Assembly: GCA_945643635.1 (NCBI GenBank)
Contig: CALZFC010000090.1
Coordinates: 449,501 to 513,500 of the forward strand
Direction of reading: 5' to 3'
Length of the DNA: 64,000 bases
DNA from: Allodiplogaster sudhausi
Lineage: Eukaryota > Nematoda > Chromadorea > Rhabditida > Diplogasteridae
The notes under the pieces are model-generated. The model ran no database searches, was not told the DNA's origin, and saw nothing but the letters and a program-made list of their open reading frames with translations. This document shows, in pieces, positions 24,399-35,670 of the stretch. Position 1 is the stretch's first letter; every line of letters starts with the position of its first letter. Made by a program: the position numbers and the translations under genes.

Positions 24399-25149
24399 CA
24401 ACAACTTACTTAATACAAAATGTTAGATTTCTTTAGTTCTTTCGGGAGTAATATTTCTAAATATGCTATAATGTCAACACTTTTTTAACAAAGAGAGAGA
24501 GCTTTCTGGACTTTATAAAATATTTCAAGAATCTTCCTCTATTTGGACTTTGTGATCGTTTACAAGGTTGTCTGACTGCCTCCATGTCTCTCCACACAAG
24601 CCAATCTTTTCATACTCACTCTCTCTCTCTCTCTTTTTCTCTTGCTCCGTCACTTTCTCTAACTCTCGTTCACTTTCTACCTCTCTCCTCCTAATTCTCG
24701 CACACCGTCTTTCTCTTCCTTCTGTCTGAGCTTTTCCTTTCCCTATCCTGGTCTATCTTTCCTCGTGCTGTTTATTTTTCTCTCCAATTCTCTTCGTCTG
24801 TCATCTTCTCGTTTTTTTTTCTTTTAGCAAATCATAGACAATAACAGAAGTGTCATCATTTGTGCTTCGGAAGGAATACTCTCTGCCGGAGGGGTATTAC
24901 TGACAATGAGTTGCGATGGCAATGCGAGGCGATAGACCTATCTATTCTGACTGCCGAGAACCCGGATCCCTGGACTTCGTCTACGCACCAAAATCGTTGT
25001 TTGACACATCAAGCAATTTCATCAAAAAAAATTTTTTACCGACGATGCTGCATCTAAATCTCAATATCATGTTGAAAATAAAAATTCCTAACGATAAGAA
25101 AATATATTTAACCATTGGTTTACCATTGGTTTACCATTGATTTACTGCT

Positions 25150-25990
25150 GGTCTTAGTAATGACGTGATCATTTGGATTGACGATCCAACTCGAGTGAAT
25201 CTTTGCTTGCACTTCTACAACTTAGCAGAATAAAAGTGTACGGTTGTGGAATAATAACTTCTAACGAAGGTAAATTGTCCAAACTCATTCCCTCTTTGGA
25301 AAGACTAAGAGGCAGTCAGAATACTTTGTAAGACATCACAAAGTATGAATAAATCAAGATATTTGGAATATTTAATGAACTTCAGAAGCTGTGCTCTCAC
25401 CTCAAGAGAGCTCATTTTCTGAACCTCATTAAATATTCCAAGAGTCTTTTTTTCGGACTGTGTGATGTTTTACAAGGTAGTGTGACGCCTGCTCAGCTCA
25501 TTTCTCCACCCAAGTCACTCTCTCTCTCTCTCGCTGTCTGTCTGTCTGTCTGTCTCTGTCTCTATTTACTTACCCAAATTCTCTCTCTAACTCTCTAACT
25601 CTGTCTCTTCCCTACGTCTCTAACTCTTGCTGACTGTCTTTTTTGTCTGTCTTCTCCCTATCCGTTTGTTTGGGCAACTCATAGACAATAGCAGAAGTAG
25701 GAATCATTTCTGATTCGGAAGGAATGTTCTCTGTCGGAGGAAAGAAAGGGAGCTTGCTGAGTTGCGATGGAAATGCGAGGAGCTACGCCTATTCTGACCG
25801 ACGAGAACCCTGATCTTTGGACTCAGTCTGCACATCAAAAACGTGGTATGACACATCAAGCAATTTCATCAAACAATTTTGTTTTCGACTAACAATGCTG
25901 AATATAAATACGAAAATCGTGTTCAAACAAAAGCGTCCTTTGAAAATATACCTTACCATTTATATTAGTTTAGCATTGATTTGTAGCTGA
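25150..25990 (-). repeat. Tandem duplicate of promoter region plus truncated first exon of copy 3
   Basis: This is a second copy of the 24330-25140 block. The first-exon remnant at about 25155-25230 still encodes KQRFTRVGSSIQMITS but stops before the hydrophobic end and splice donor, where it joins the end of the neighbouring block. It is likely dead as a first exon, but it could still carry promoter elements. Confidence 0.6.
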
Positions 25991-26037
25991 TCTTGGTGTA
26001 AAGTTCCTGGGTCTGACTGTATTTACAAATGAATGTA

Positions 26038-26481
26038 CCGTATTTTCTCTATTAGTACCCCCCCCCCTTTATTAGAACCCCCCCTCTAATAGTACCCCCC
26101 TCTGAAAATGCCATTGAAAAATAGAACCCCTCCCTCTAGTAGAACCCCCCCTCCAATAGTACCCCCCCCCCTAACAGTCTAATACCTCATCTCTAGCTGT
26201 ACTACGAACGGATCCTGGAGGCATGGGGTGCTTTTTCCAATGAATTGATGCCAAATTCATGATAAATCTGTTGTAAAACGGATATTCCAGTGATGATTCC
26301 ATAGAAATCGGGCTACGATTCTTCTTTTTTTGGGAATTAAATGTTGATATTAAACTTTAAGTATCTCACATTGAAAAATAGAACCCCTCCCTCTAATAGA
26401 ACCCCTCTCTCTAATAGTGCCCTCCTCTCGCAAGGGTATTGAAAAATAGAACCCCCGGGGGTACTAATAGAGAAAATACGG
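26038..26481. mobile_element. TA-flanked MITE with perfect 25-bp TIRs
   Basis: The left end begins CCGTATTTTCTCTATTAG and the right end is its exact reverse complement over 25 bp, flanked by TA on both sides (26036-26037 and 26482-26483). The interior repeats AATAGAACCCCCC-type blocks and has no ORF. A degraded relative lacking the right end lies at about 51765-52140. Confidence 0.85.
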
Positions 26482-26694
26482 TATGTAAATTATAATAAAC
26501 AAACCAACCTGGTCAATACAATCTTGTCAGTGGATTAATTTGATGTCTCATACACTGACAGTGCTCTCATTTCCATGATTTAAATGTTGTCTTCTTCTCT
26601 GATGATAAAACATCACGTGATGTCACTTCATTTACAACTCAAGTCTTCGTCATGCATGTGAAGACGCGAGCGATCTCTTCTCATTTTCTTGTCC

Positions 26695-26725
26695 GACAGA
26701 GCACCGCCAAAGGAGCTCGTTTCTT
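26695..26725 (-). pseudogene. Ghost fragment of a DEG/ENaC last-helix exon
   Basis: The minus strand encodes SSFGGAL and then departs from the family. This matches the start of the last-helix exon and lies in the copy 3/copy 4 spacer, at the same relative place as the relics at 5878 and 58865. Confidence 0.5.
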
Positions 26726-27109
26726 AGCAACAAAAAGAATTCTCCTGTAACTTTCGATGGCAAACATGAGTCTGCTCAATGTCAACAACTCTGACCTGTC
26801 AGTGTCTCCACCGCGGCACTACCGCCTGCTCCATGTCCTTTTCTCATTTGCTCTCCCGTCTCTCTCAATGACTTCCCCAATGACTACTCTCCGCTCAAAA
26901 TGTCTCCGTTTCAGTCGTTCCAGGCACTGCTCACTCATTTTCTGCCCTATACACTTCATATCTCTGTTTGTCCGAGGCTCCATAGCCTTTCTCCATCTTT
27001 CTCTCCCCCTTTCCTCATCTCATTTTCAAGCTACCGTCTGAACACCTTTTCTCCCACATTCATTGTTAACCACGTACATATTTCAAATGTATCTTATACG
27101 CAACAAATG

Positions 27110-27530
27110 AATTTACAGTCTTGTTAGTCACACGACATAGGATCAGTTCCATTTTTCCATTGTAGGCCTGCGAAGCGATGTTGATGTGGGGGTGGATGTG
27201 GACAAGCGGCAGGCATCCTTCCGCAGCCCCCGTGTAGTGAAGCATGAGCTGCAAGACAAATTTTGTTCTCTTAAAATTATAACAATAAAATTAAACTCGT
27301 GTAAAACCAATCAGCTCATAGAGCGTTTCCGTAGTATGATAAAAAATGAAGCTAATAGTAAATTAAAACCATAACGGGCAACGTTTCGGCGGTGTGAAGG
27401 ACTGCCTCGCTGAGGACGACGGGCGACAGTCCGAATCTGCGGTCAGCACATGCACTGGAGCCCGGGGACTGTAAGTGAGCTGTCTCGTTCGATATGCCTT
27501 CTAGTGTTGAACATCCGTGACTTTCTGAGC
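27110..27530 (-). other. Two possible exons of an unrecognised gene
   Basis: Open minus-strand blocks lie at about 27385-27530 (frame including CADRRFGLSPVVLSEAV) and 27115-27255 (frame including LPLVHIHPHINIASQ), each followed by possible donors. I recognise no domain and see no start or end. They sit downstream of array copy 4. Confidence 0.25.
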
Positions 27531-30002
27531 ATTGTAGAACAATCAATAAATCCTGTGACTGATACTTCTAGCTGTTTCTTGTAATTTAAACAAAAGCGAT
27601 CTGAAAAAACAATCATGCAATCTACTTATAACAAGAGTAGATGAAGCAAAGCATCGCATATTCGCTGAACCCTATAAGTTATAATCTTTTTTACACACCT
27701 CCAAAAATCTTCAATTTTAAAGACCAAACTTCCGGTTGTATGCAGGCGGCGTCGTCGTTTCCTTTCTTGGTCTCTTCGTTCATCACTCTCTCTCCCACTC
27801 TGACTATCTGTTTCCCTCTCTCGCTACACTCACATTCACATGATTTTTTTTCTTATTTCATATGAGGCATAAGTATTTGTTCAGGCTACTATGTTAATAT
27901 TCATGTATGTAAGTATGCAGAGAGGCAATATATGTAAACCTATCTTAAAATACCTCTTTATAATCCATTATTCAAGTAATTATTTTATGAAGTAAAGACA
28001 AATAAGTAATTTCTACATATCGCGAAGATCTCACTATTCTGCACTAGTCTGGCAAAGAAGAAAGAGGAGGAGTGCAATCTCTGCGATGAACGAGATTGAA
28101 AGTCCAAGCAAAGCACCGCCAAACGAGCCAGCCGCACCGATCAGAGTGCTCAGCTCAAAATATTGGCTTAAATGAAACATATAAATAAATACAACAATTT
28201 AGGATGGATTTAACTCGACTTCACATGGTAACTGATTTCATCTTCGTTAGAGGAAACTGAAACAGTTTCTGCAGAGAAAAAAAAATGTAATATATAAAAA
28301 CTCAAACCGAGTGTCTGTGATGCTCTGTAGTGGAGCCAACGTTGCTACTGCCCAGATACACATGAACTTCACTCTTACAATGAGGAAATTAACGATATAA
28401 TTTTTATTATTCTTTTGTATTTGAATATATAAAAATCGGGGAATATTTCGCTCTTTAAATGGAAAATCGTACCGTGCTCATCTTGATACATGTTCTATAC
28501 GAATGATCACGAGTCGCGTTCACACAAGCCAACTGCAATTTCATTGATGTCAATATCATTCTCCTAACTCTCTCAAATTTCTCTCCCACTCGCGCTCTCT
28601 CTCTCTCTTTCTCTCTTTCTCTCCCTCCCTTTCTCAATGACTTCACCCTGGTTGGCATTTGCACTGTCGAAGAGAGAACGTGGAAGTGTTCGGTCTGGCA
28701 AGCGGGTGGACAGATACATTCGCTTGTCTTCTCTGCGAATCGAGCCGTCGCTTCAGCCACGCACATCGACCCTTCATCCATGCAAAATCAAGTTATTGTT
28801 TGCAGTATATTAAATTTATTTTTTGGGCCAAAACATTTAAAATAATTAATATTTAAAACTGAACAACAATATTTAGAAGAAGATTGAGCCGAAATCGTAC
28901 AAGTTCCATAATCGCAGGCCTGAATTGTGCTCGGTTTCGGGAAACTCGCGTCCATACAAGCGCACGAAGCGAAGATAACGTCTTGCTGGCACGAGCGAAA
29001 ACAGCTCTGGAACTAGAATTCAGGAGAAGAGAGTTCAAAGCCAAAGCAACACTTTAGACTATGCATTGATTTTGTTAATATATCTGCTGATTAGATTTTG
29101 CTAACGAATTTAGTATCCGATGTATTGGTTTAATTTATTGATTTGTTCACTTCAACTGAGTAGCCGCCGCCTAAGTCGAACGAGGCAACTTCGGCTGATG
29201 AATGCACGCAGCTTTCGAGGAGGCGAATTGACTTCTGGAAATATGATAGTTATTTTCAATAATAGTTCTAATAATGCAATACTTTCATCAATGTCACATT
29301 TATCCGAAAGGGTACCTTGCTCACTTGGAAATAGCTGGATGTAGCATCCAGAGAAGAATGAAGAGGCGACTCCATCGATATTTGTTGGCCGGCTGTAAAT
29401 GTTCTTGTTCCTCTTGTTTACTGATTTAAAAAAAACCGGTCAGAAAAATCATTGTGGGCTCTAGCATAATACATCTGATTCGCTGGAAACGACTTGAAGA
29501 AAACAAAGCACTAACGTTGAGCGATAAAGACATTGACACCGCTGACTTCATTCCATCCCGGACTTTCATAAGGCATCGAATTCAACTTCACTCGAAGTTC
29601 TTTAGTTGATGAAAACAGGGTGTTCTTATTATCATTAAATGGAATATAAACTTTTTTAACTACCTTGGTCATCGCGCTGAAAGGCGGAAGATAAAATAAA
29701 TGTACTGTCCAACCTCCTCGTTGACCAATATGACGAGTGCGTATAGAGTCATTTGAATTTATAGTGAAACAAGTACCGAGAGAAGGGTCGAAATGCTCCG
29801 TGAACAATTCCCTTAATTAATAATAACTACTATATTAATATTGACTGCCTTCGGGTGACTCTGAGACTAAGAAGCAGTCTCTCATTCTCGTGTGCTATGT
29901 CGCACAAACCCTCTGAATCAAAATAGCAAATGCGCGAATGAGATTGGGAATTTGAAATCTCAATAATTTTTAGGTGATCGCTCTCCATTAACCGTATCCG
30001 AT

Positions 30003-30098
30003 CTTGAACTCACTCTCTCTCTCTCACTCTCTCCTTCTCTCTCTCTCTCTTTCTTTCTCTCTCTCTCTCTTTCTTTCTCTCTTTCTCTCTTCTTCTTA
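30003..30098. repeat. CT/GA microsatellite tract
   Basis: This is a nearly pure CT-rich tract in the intron after the exon ending in IKIR (copy 4). Tracts occur at the matching intron of copy 2 (about 8995-9060) and, weakly, copy 3 (16880-16925). Confidence 0.85.
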
Positions 30099-30697
30099 CC
30101 TGATCTTGATCTCTCTCCTTCCAAATGCCGCATACTCGATGATGTCCTCGATCTTCCAGCTCATCTCCCTCAGCCGCTCCTCTCCGAGTGGCGCGAGCAG
30201 AGAGGGAAGAGCCGCCCGGAAGACGCCCGGCGAAGAGTGACTTCGGGTCATCAGCTAACCATAATATAATATTAATTTTTAAAAAGTATTTGATAATTAA
30301 TTAATGAAAATGTCACTCAGATATTGGTTACAAACTGAATTCCGAAAATGCAAAACCAGCCTCAAGGACAACATCTTTGGCTGCTTTTGCTAGATCGGCG
30401 ACTTTTTGAAGTTTGTTTGTAGTTGTCGTACTTGTCGAAGTCGTCGTTGACGTCGTGGTCTCTGAAATCAACTCCATGCTCAGAGAGAATATTTATTAAG
30501 AAATAGCTAGTATTTCCATTCGACATCCTACTGCTGTTTTTAAATTTTCAATTCTTTTCATATGTATGTATATTTCCAAACGTTTGAAGCATCATGACCA
30601 ATTCTTAGTAGATATTGATTAAAAATCGGCGGCCACTACTCGATTGCTTTTTGCTTTAATTAAATTAATTCCGTAATAAACTAAATAAATGCACAAT

Positions 30698-31575
30698 TTA
30701 ACTGCAGCCGATAAAAAAAAGGAAAAACAAACTTTCCACACAGGCATCGATGATATTTTGGTCCATTTCAAAGGCTCCTTCTGAAGATGCAAACATTTTG
30801 GAGATCCGACATTTATTGATAGAATGTCTTTTCAATAAGTAAGGATGCACAAACCGTTTGTAAAAGGTAACATCCACCTCGTTCCGACTGGTGTCGCTAC
30901 AAAATAAGGAGGTTCCGGCGCGATTGGGAAGGCCGACAGCAACGTTTCCCGGCAAGAAGTGATAGATATGGTCGGAAATCTGTCAATTCCAGGTTCTTCC
31001 TTTTCGTCCTCATCGCAACCATTTGCATAATACAAGTGCTCAAACAAAGCATGCCCAAAATATCGAATACAATCGTAGGAACTCACTAACCGATTTGTTT
31101 TTTTTTACATTTTCAAAAGAATAAAAAACATTAAAACTTTATTCGCGCGTATCGGGCCAATGTGTTGATGGAATACACGGGGTTCTATCACATGGAAGTG
31201 GGCGATCGATGGGCACCGGCGGGTTCGTCGAAGTGGCCGACGAAGATTAGGCAGATCTTATCACGGCCAGCCAAGCGGTTTCTCCGCGAGCAGCGTCGAT
31301 TGATAGGAATTGAGGATGATCGAGCGCGGGTCGGGGCGGGGGGCGAACTTGTCATTTTTGACAAGATAACGAATGAAGAGCGGCGCCACTTGCCACAAAA
31401 GAATAAACTCACAATATAAAAAAATATTCAGCAAGAAAAGAAACAGCTTAAAAACGGAACACTGAGACATAAGATATTTTTCATTTCCAGAGTTGAAAGC
31501 ACAAACTACTAATTCTAGGCAAATTACCAAATCCGCTGTGCCGTGTACATAGAGATAGTATGTATGTATATACAT
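30698..31575 (-). other. Unrecognised exon-like segments in inserted DNA
   Basis: Several open minus-strand segments (for example 30700-30950 with NEVDVTFYKRFVHPYLL, and 31261-31440 with WQVAPLFIRYLVKNDKF) lie in DNA that has no counterpart in the other array copies. A plus-strand frame at 31140-31419 is also open, so the coding strand is unclear. I recognise no domain. This could be the rest of an inserted gene or a degraded element. Confidence 0.25.
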
Positions 31576-31757
31576 ATATCACCTACGAAGATTATCATAT
31601 CTGCGATATATGCAACTATTCCGTTTGCCCTTGCGAAGTGTGTACTTTTGAGTGCCGCGCGACTGTTTCGAAGTGCTGTGGGGTATGGGTAGAAAAGGAG
31701 GGCGGATAAGGAAAAATAATTAATATATGACCTTAATGTCACATTCGCCCTCCGAGT

Positions 31758-31837
31758 AGGCACTCTCATTCTCGCGTGCTATTTCACAGGTCACACACAC
31801 CGGCTGCCTGGAAATAGCACGCGCGTATGAGAGTGCG
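31758..31837. repeat. Foldback element (about 80 bp)
   Basis: CACTCTCATTCTCGCGTGCT on the left pairs with an inverted copy ending in AGCACGCGCGTATGAGAGTG on the right. A second copy is at 56828-56905, and a more degraded one is at about 29866-29960. The flanks of the two better copies are also similar. Confidence 0.7.
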
Positions 31838-31928
31838 GACGGCTGCTGCGATTAGAAATGTCGCATAATTTTTGTTTCAGTGATCCTCTTCCTTTAAACT
31901 CACAAATGTGCTTTAGTGGAGTATGGGT

Positions 31929-32270
31929 TTAAAAGAAATTTCTACTAATTCTAACATGGCCGTAAGCGAGTCTTCCAGTGGTGCATGTGATGATGCAAGA
32001 CTTGCCGTCATCCGAGTGCATGACGACGTTGTCGTAGCAGACCTTCGTTGTCACGCAATCGGCGCATATCATGTCGTCGCATCCGGAGTTGTACGTCGTG
32101 TCATAAGACGGCCCGTTAGTGCAATTGATTTTTTTTCCTGAAAAAAGGAGAAAAAATTGTTTTTTTTCTAATAATAAACATTCTTCTTAGGTTAAATAGA
32201 CGAATCGCTCACCCAGAATGGACGCAGAAAGTGCGGCAATGTAGAACAAATATTGTAGAGTACTGTACAT
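31929..32270 (-). CDS. Small secreted cysteine-rich protein, two exons
   Basis: Exon 1 is 32213-32270 and begins at the ATG. It encodes a signal peptide (MYSTLQYLFYIAALSASILG). The donor is GTGAGC, the intron is 75 nt and ends in TTTTTTTCAG. Exon 2 is 31929-32137 and ends at TAA. The splice joins in phase 1 and gives 88 residues. The mature part has seven cysteines, including CADCVTTKVC, and the mid-protein segment DDGKSCIITC. It has no membrane helix and should be secreted. I do not recognise the family. It lies on the same strand as the surrounding broken DEG/ENaC copy and may use its former promoter. Confidence 0.7.
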
Positions 32271-33221
32271 ATTTCTTCGACAGCCTAAACAAATAAAAAG
32301 AAAAGAAAATTGCAGAAAAAAATGTGTTTAAAAACAACAGCAGTTAGTGTGATTTATAGCACACATTACATACATATGTTAGATATTTTAATTAGTTTTA
32401 TCAAAACTCAGATGTCAAATAGGATAGAGAGAAAAAAGGGAAAATCTATACCGAAATCTTTCTATGAAACAATAAAGAAGAGCCGCATCAAGCATAAAAT
32501 AATAGAGAGTGCTCCGAAAAGCAACGACATGATTACTTGCAATAACGACCAAACTCGAGTGAATCTTTGCTTGCGCATCATCACCTTAAAAGAACTAAAA
32601 ATGTTAGATTTATTTATTTCCGGAGAGGAATAATATTTCGGAAGCGGGTAAGTTGCACACACTCATTTTTCACCCAGAACGAGCTCAGTATCTGGAGTTC
32701 ATTAAATATTCCAAGAATCTTGATCTATTCGCCCTTGCTGATGTTTCATAGTGTTGTCTGCCTTCTCTTTCTCACTCTAACTACATTTTCAGTGATCATT
32801 TTGGTTAATCCCATTTCATAGTCATTATTCTCTGGCAGTCAAAATCTTGCCTTTTTAATCATGTCTCGTTATAATAACTCTCTGCTCAATGTCTACAACT
32901 CTGACCTGTCAGTGTCTCCCTGAATCACACCGAAATACGCCAATACCGCCTATTCCATGTCCTTCTCTCATTTACGCTCTCGTCTCTCCCAATGGCTACT
33001 CTACACTCTAAATCAATCAATCTCTATGTCTTCTCACACTCCTCAGTCTCTACCGTCTACATAACCGCTGAATCTTCCTGCCATATTTTTTACACAACTT
33101 TTTGCATCTACATACATACCATTCTCTCGCATACACAAATCTTTAATTGAGAAGACATATGTTACTGATGTATGCAAGAGAACGAAATGGCCTCATCGTT
33201 TCATCGAGTGTTCATTCTCTC

Positions 33222-33227
33222 TTCGCT
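33222..33227. repeat. Target-site duplication, left (TTCGCT)
   Basis: This is identical to 45838-45843 and directly abuts the first base of the left inverted repeat. Confidence 0.9.
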
Positions 33228-34150
33228 ATGATGATAGTGCCCATGATCTTAACCAAGCGAAATTTTTCTAAGTCCAGAACTCCCGTTGAAATTTTCACCC
33301 GTTATTTTTCTATGTCCCTGTTGAAATTTTCACCCGATATTTTTCTAAGTCCAGAACGTCCCGTTGAAATTTTCCACGTTATTTTTCTAAGTCCAGGATT
33401 CATTCCACCGTGTTCTTGGTCAATCGAAATATCACAAGTCCAGGATCCCGACCGGAACCGAACCTGGGTCGCTTGAGTCGTAAGTCTTAACGTTACCAAT
33501 CGGCCAATCATCCATCATACCAAGTAGCAAGTGAAGATGTAGACATTCGAGTGGAAGTGATCATACATCAGAGATCACACATCACTCACCGGGGGGATAT
33601 TACCAAGTCCAGATTTATGCTTGTTGAAAAATCACATGCCCAGAATCCTGACAGGATCCGAACCTGGGTCGTTTGCGTCGTAAGTCCCCGCGTTACCAAT
33701 CGGCCATTCGTTCATCATACCAACTCACAAGTGAAGATGTAGACATTCGAGTGGAAGTGATCATACATCAGAGATCATACATCACTCACCGGGGGGGGAT
33801 ATTACCAAGTCCAGATTTATGCTTGTTGAAATATCACAAGTCCAGAACACTGAGAGGAATCGAACCTGAGCCGCTTGCGTCGTATGTAGTGACGTTACCA
33901 ATGTGCTATTCGGTCATCATACCAACTTGCAAGTGAAGATGTAGACATTTATGTGGAATGTGATCATACATCAATTTTTTCAGTCAGTGGAAATATCACA
34001 AGTCCGGAATAAATAGAGCAATTGATAGTCGAACCAGAACCTTTCGATTTGAAAACGAACTCACTACCAATCGGCCGTCATGCCAACTCGCAACTGAATA
34101 TGTAGACATGCAAACGTGTATGTGGAAGTGATACATATTTTCCCCAAAGC
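33228..34150. repeat. Left terminal inverted repeat, with internal tandem units
   Basis: It starts with short repeats of about 43 bp built on TTTTTCTAAGTCCAGAAC and GTTGAAATTTTC (33262-33400). About three and a half units of roughly 200 bp follow (about 33480-33680, 33680-33880, 33880-34062, then a partial). The inverted partner at 45276-45837 has fewer 200-bp units, so the two arms differ in length (about 920 versus 560 bp). Confidence 0.88.
33856..33909 (-). other. tRNA-like A-box/B-box unit in the left TIR
   Basis: Read on the minus strand, ATAGCACATTGGTAACG is followed by AGGTTCGATTCC, which fits the B-box consensus. Sister units on the same strand lie at about 33655-33710 (GGTTCGGATCC) and 34028-34085 (GGTTCGACTATC). 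Confidence 0.5.
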
Positions 34151-34229
34151 CCCTCGTGAATTATTCACCCTTGTATAAACTCTCAACACTTATTCCATTA
34201 CACATTTTATCATGTTCAATATATAACAA

Positions 34230-34744
34230 TCACGATGAGGCACAATTCTCGAGAACAGATTTTTCACGAATATTATTGAGGGTGACATTGTGAAACACTG
34301 CAGATTGGATTCTCTGGTTGGCGACGATACAAGAATTGCAGAGACGAATATTTGTCATGTTGTTCGTCGTAGTGTCATTAAGCCTGGCACAAACATTGCA
34401 AACGACAATGACGATGAATCGGTGGCTTTTCAAAAGGTGATCGTGATTGCTTACATGAGATGGACGTTGGAAGGCATCAACGAGTTCCTTGAAGCTCTTC
34501 TGCAAATTTATAACAAATGGTGAAATTGCAAGAGCACGAGAAAAGTATACCTTTGCCTTAGGTTCATCCTTTGCAGTCGCATTAAACCTTCGTTTGCGTT
34601 CACGAAGCTGAAGATGAATGATATATAGAAAATATTCAAAAACACGCAATTTTAAAACAAAACCTTTTCTTTACGCGAAGTCTTTGACAGCGAGGAAATG
34701 GAAGACGAAGAAGATGAAGATGAAGAAGACTGGGAACGAACCAT
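34230..34744 (-). CDS. Small, probably spliced gene near the left TIR (unknown)
   Basis: It starts at an ATG (34744) with a serine run (MVRSQSSSS...). It can continue through a short intron (donor GTTTTG, acceptor CATCTTCAG) into LRERKRRFNATAKDEPKAK, then possibly KSFKELVDAFQRPSH (donor GTAAGC). A last segment open to the TGA at 34230 contains CNSCIVANQRIQS. The final junction does not close in phase, so the model is tentative. Like the polymerase, it has a Ser-rich start and introns. No family is recognised. Confidence 0.3.
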
Positions 34745-34827
34745 TTGACCTGATTGAATAGTTTAAATAATGACTGTCTCAGTCGTCAAAGGGGCGGAAC
34801 TGCACATAGACGTTTTTCTTATTATTG

Positions 34828-35668
34828 CTATCGGAAGGCGTGGCGACGTGAACGAAAGTGAAGTTGAATACAAACGGTGCCAGAATGAAAGTTAACAACC
34901 TCGTCCTGATCGTTTTTTATACTAATGTGAATCGAGTCAACGTATCGAAACTTTATTGGAAGGTATTGTGGGCGGAAAAAGGCAGAATAAACATTGTCAC
35001 CAGGACTTCCTTCAACCGTAAGCACTTTAAGTAGAGGACTAAGAACATTGGAAACAATTTGGTTTTCGATTATATTCGTGTAAATGTAAAATATATCTTT
35101 TGCAACATGTACGGAATGCTTTCCGACATACTGTCCATCTGAATAGCCAACAAGTCTTGTGGCCAGACCAAGTAAATAGGCAATTTTCTTCGACATGCTA
35201 ACTGCGTAAACATCTTCAGGTTGTGTGATGGTACACTTTCGTGTAATGCTATTGTATGTGATAAAGTCGTTGGTAATATCTTTCTTGGTTGTAAGGTTGT
35301 ACGAGGTGGCAACTTCCACATTAATCAAAGAAATTAAAGGGTTGTACGAGGTGGCAACTTCCACATTAATCAAAGAAATCAACCTTTTCGTACGAATTCG
35401 GGGGTATGGTTACGACTGTTCGAATACTTTCCCCCTTGTTTGTCTTATCAAAATACTCTAGAATAATATTGTTCTCGTTAAAGTCGTCCTTTTCTTGTTT
35501 TGTTGTAATTCTGTCATATGTATTGGGGTAAATAATTTCGGTCATTGCAACCTCATAGTCTGATTTAAAATGCAAAGGTGCAGGAAGACGAATACGAAAA
35601 TCACCAATTTTATCACCTTCATGTGTATTGCTAATCAAGTAAACATAAAAGTCATCATTGTTATTCAT
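34828..35668 (-). pseudogene. Minor-capsid-type (penton-like) Polinton protein, frameshifted
   Basis: The N-terminal frame (35668 down to about 35390) contains FYVYLISNTHEGDKIGDFR and YEVAMTEIIYP. The C-terminal frame (35382-34828) contains YVDSIHISIKNDQDEVV and ends CIQLHFRSRR. This N- and C-terminal signature is common in Polinton and adintovirus genomes, in a protein usually assigned to the minor capsid; that assignment is from memory. The two parts are out of frame near 35385-35392. A 45-bp tandem duplication (35295-35339 and 35340-35384) adds 15 codons in frame. Its start is 2 bp from the stop of the upstream ORF. Confidence 0.65.
35295..35384. repeat. 45-bp tandem duplication in the minor-capsid ORF
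   Basis: Two units beginning GGTTGTACGAGGTGGCAAC follow each other with one difference. Each adds 15 codons. Confidence 0.88.
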
Positions 35669-35670
35669 TT

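Larger units (their letters stand above)
28034..32578 (-). pseudogene. DEG/ENaC-type channel gene, array copy 4 (5' half lost)
   Basis: The first exon is recognisable at about 32490-32578 (MRKQRFTRVWSLLQVIM), but its usual GCAG|GT donor is gone. The Cys-rich, most mucin-like and EGF exons are missing, replaced by unrelated DNA at 30500-32480 that includes a small secreted-protein gene. A mucin stub remains at 30420-30480. Channel exons then follow: 30345-30415, 30110-30255, 29700-29820 (GTCFTINSND), 29510-29615, 29315-29400, 29155-29235, 28890-29020 (SCFRSCQQDVIF), 28645-28780 (SECICPPACQTEHF), 28475-28555, 28310-28370 and 28034-28150 (GSFGGALLGLSI). The 3' half looks intact, but a full protein cannot be made from this locus. 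Confidence 0.65.

Noticed and set aside
26757..27127. Plus-strand ORFs with many Ser and Leu
   Set aside because: The DNA is shared with the spacer at 32870-33010, where the frame is not kept. I see no coding signal.
33480..34062. CRISPR-like array
   Set aside because: The units are about 200 bp, lie in a transposon terminal repeat in an animal genome, and lack short spacers.
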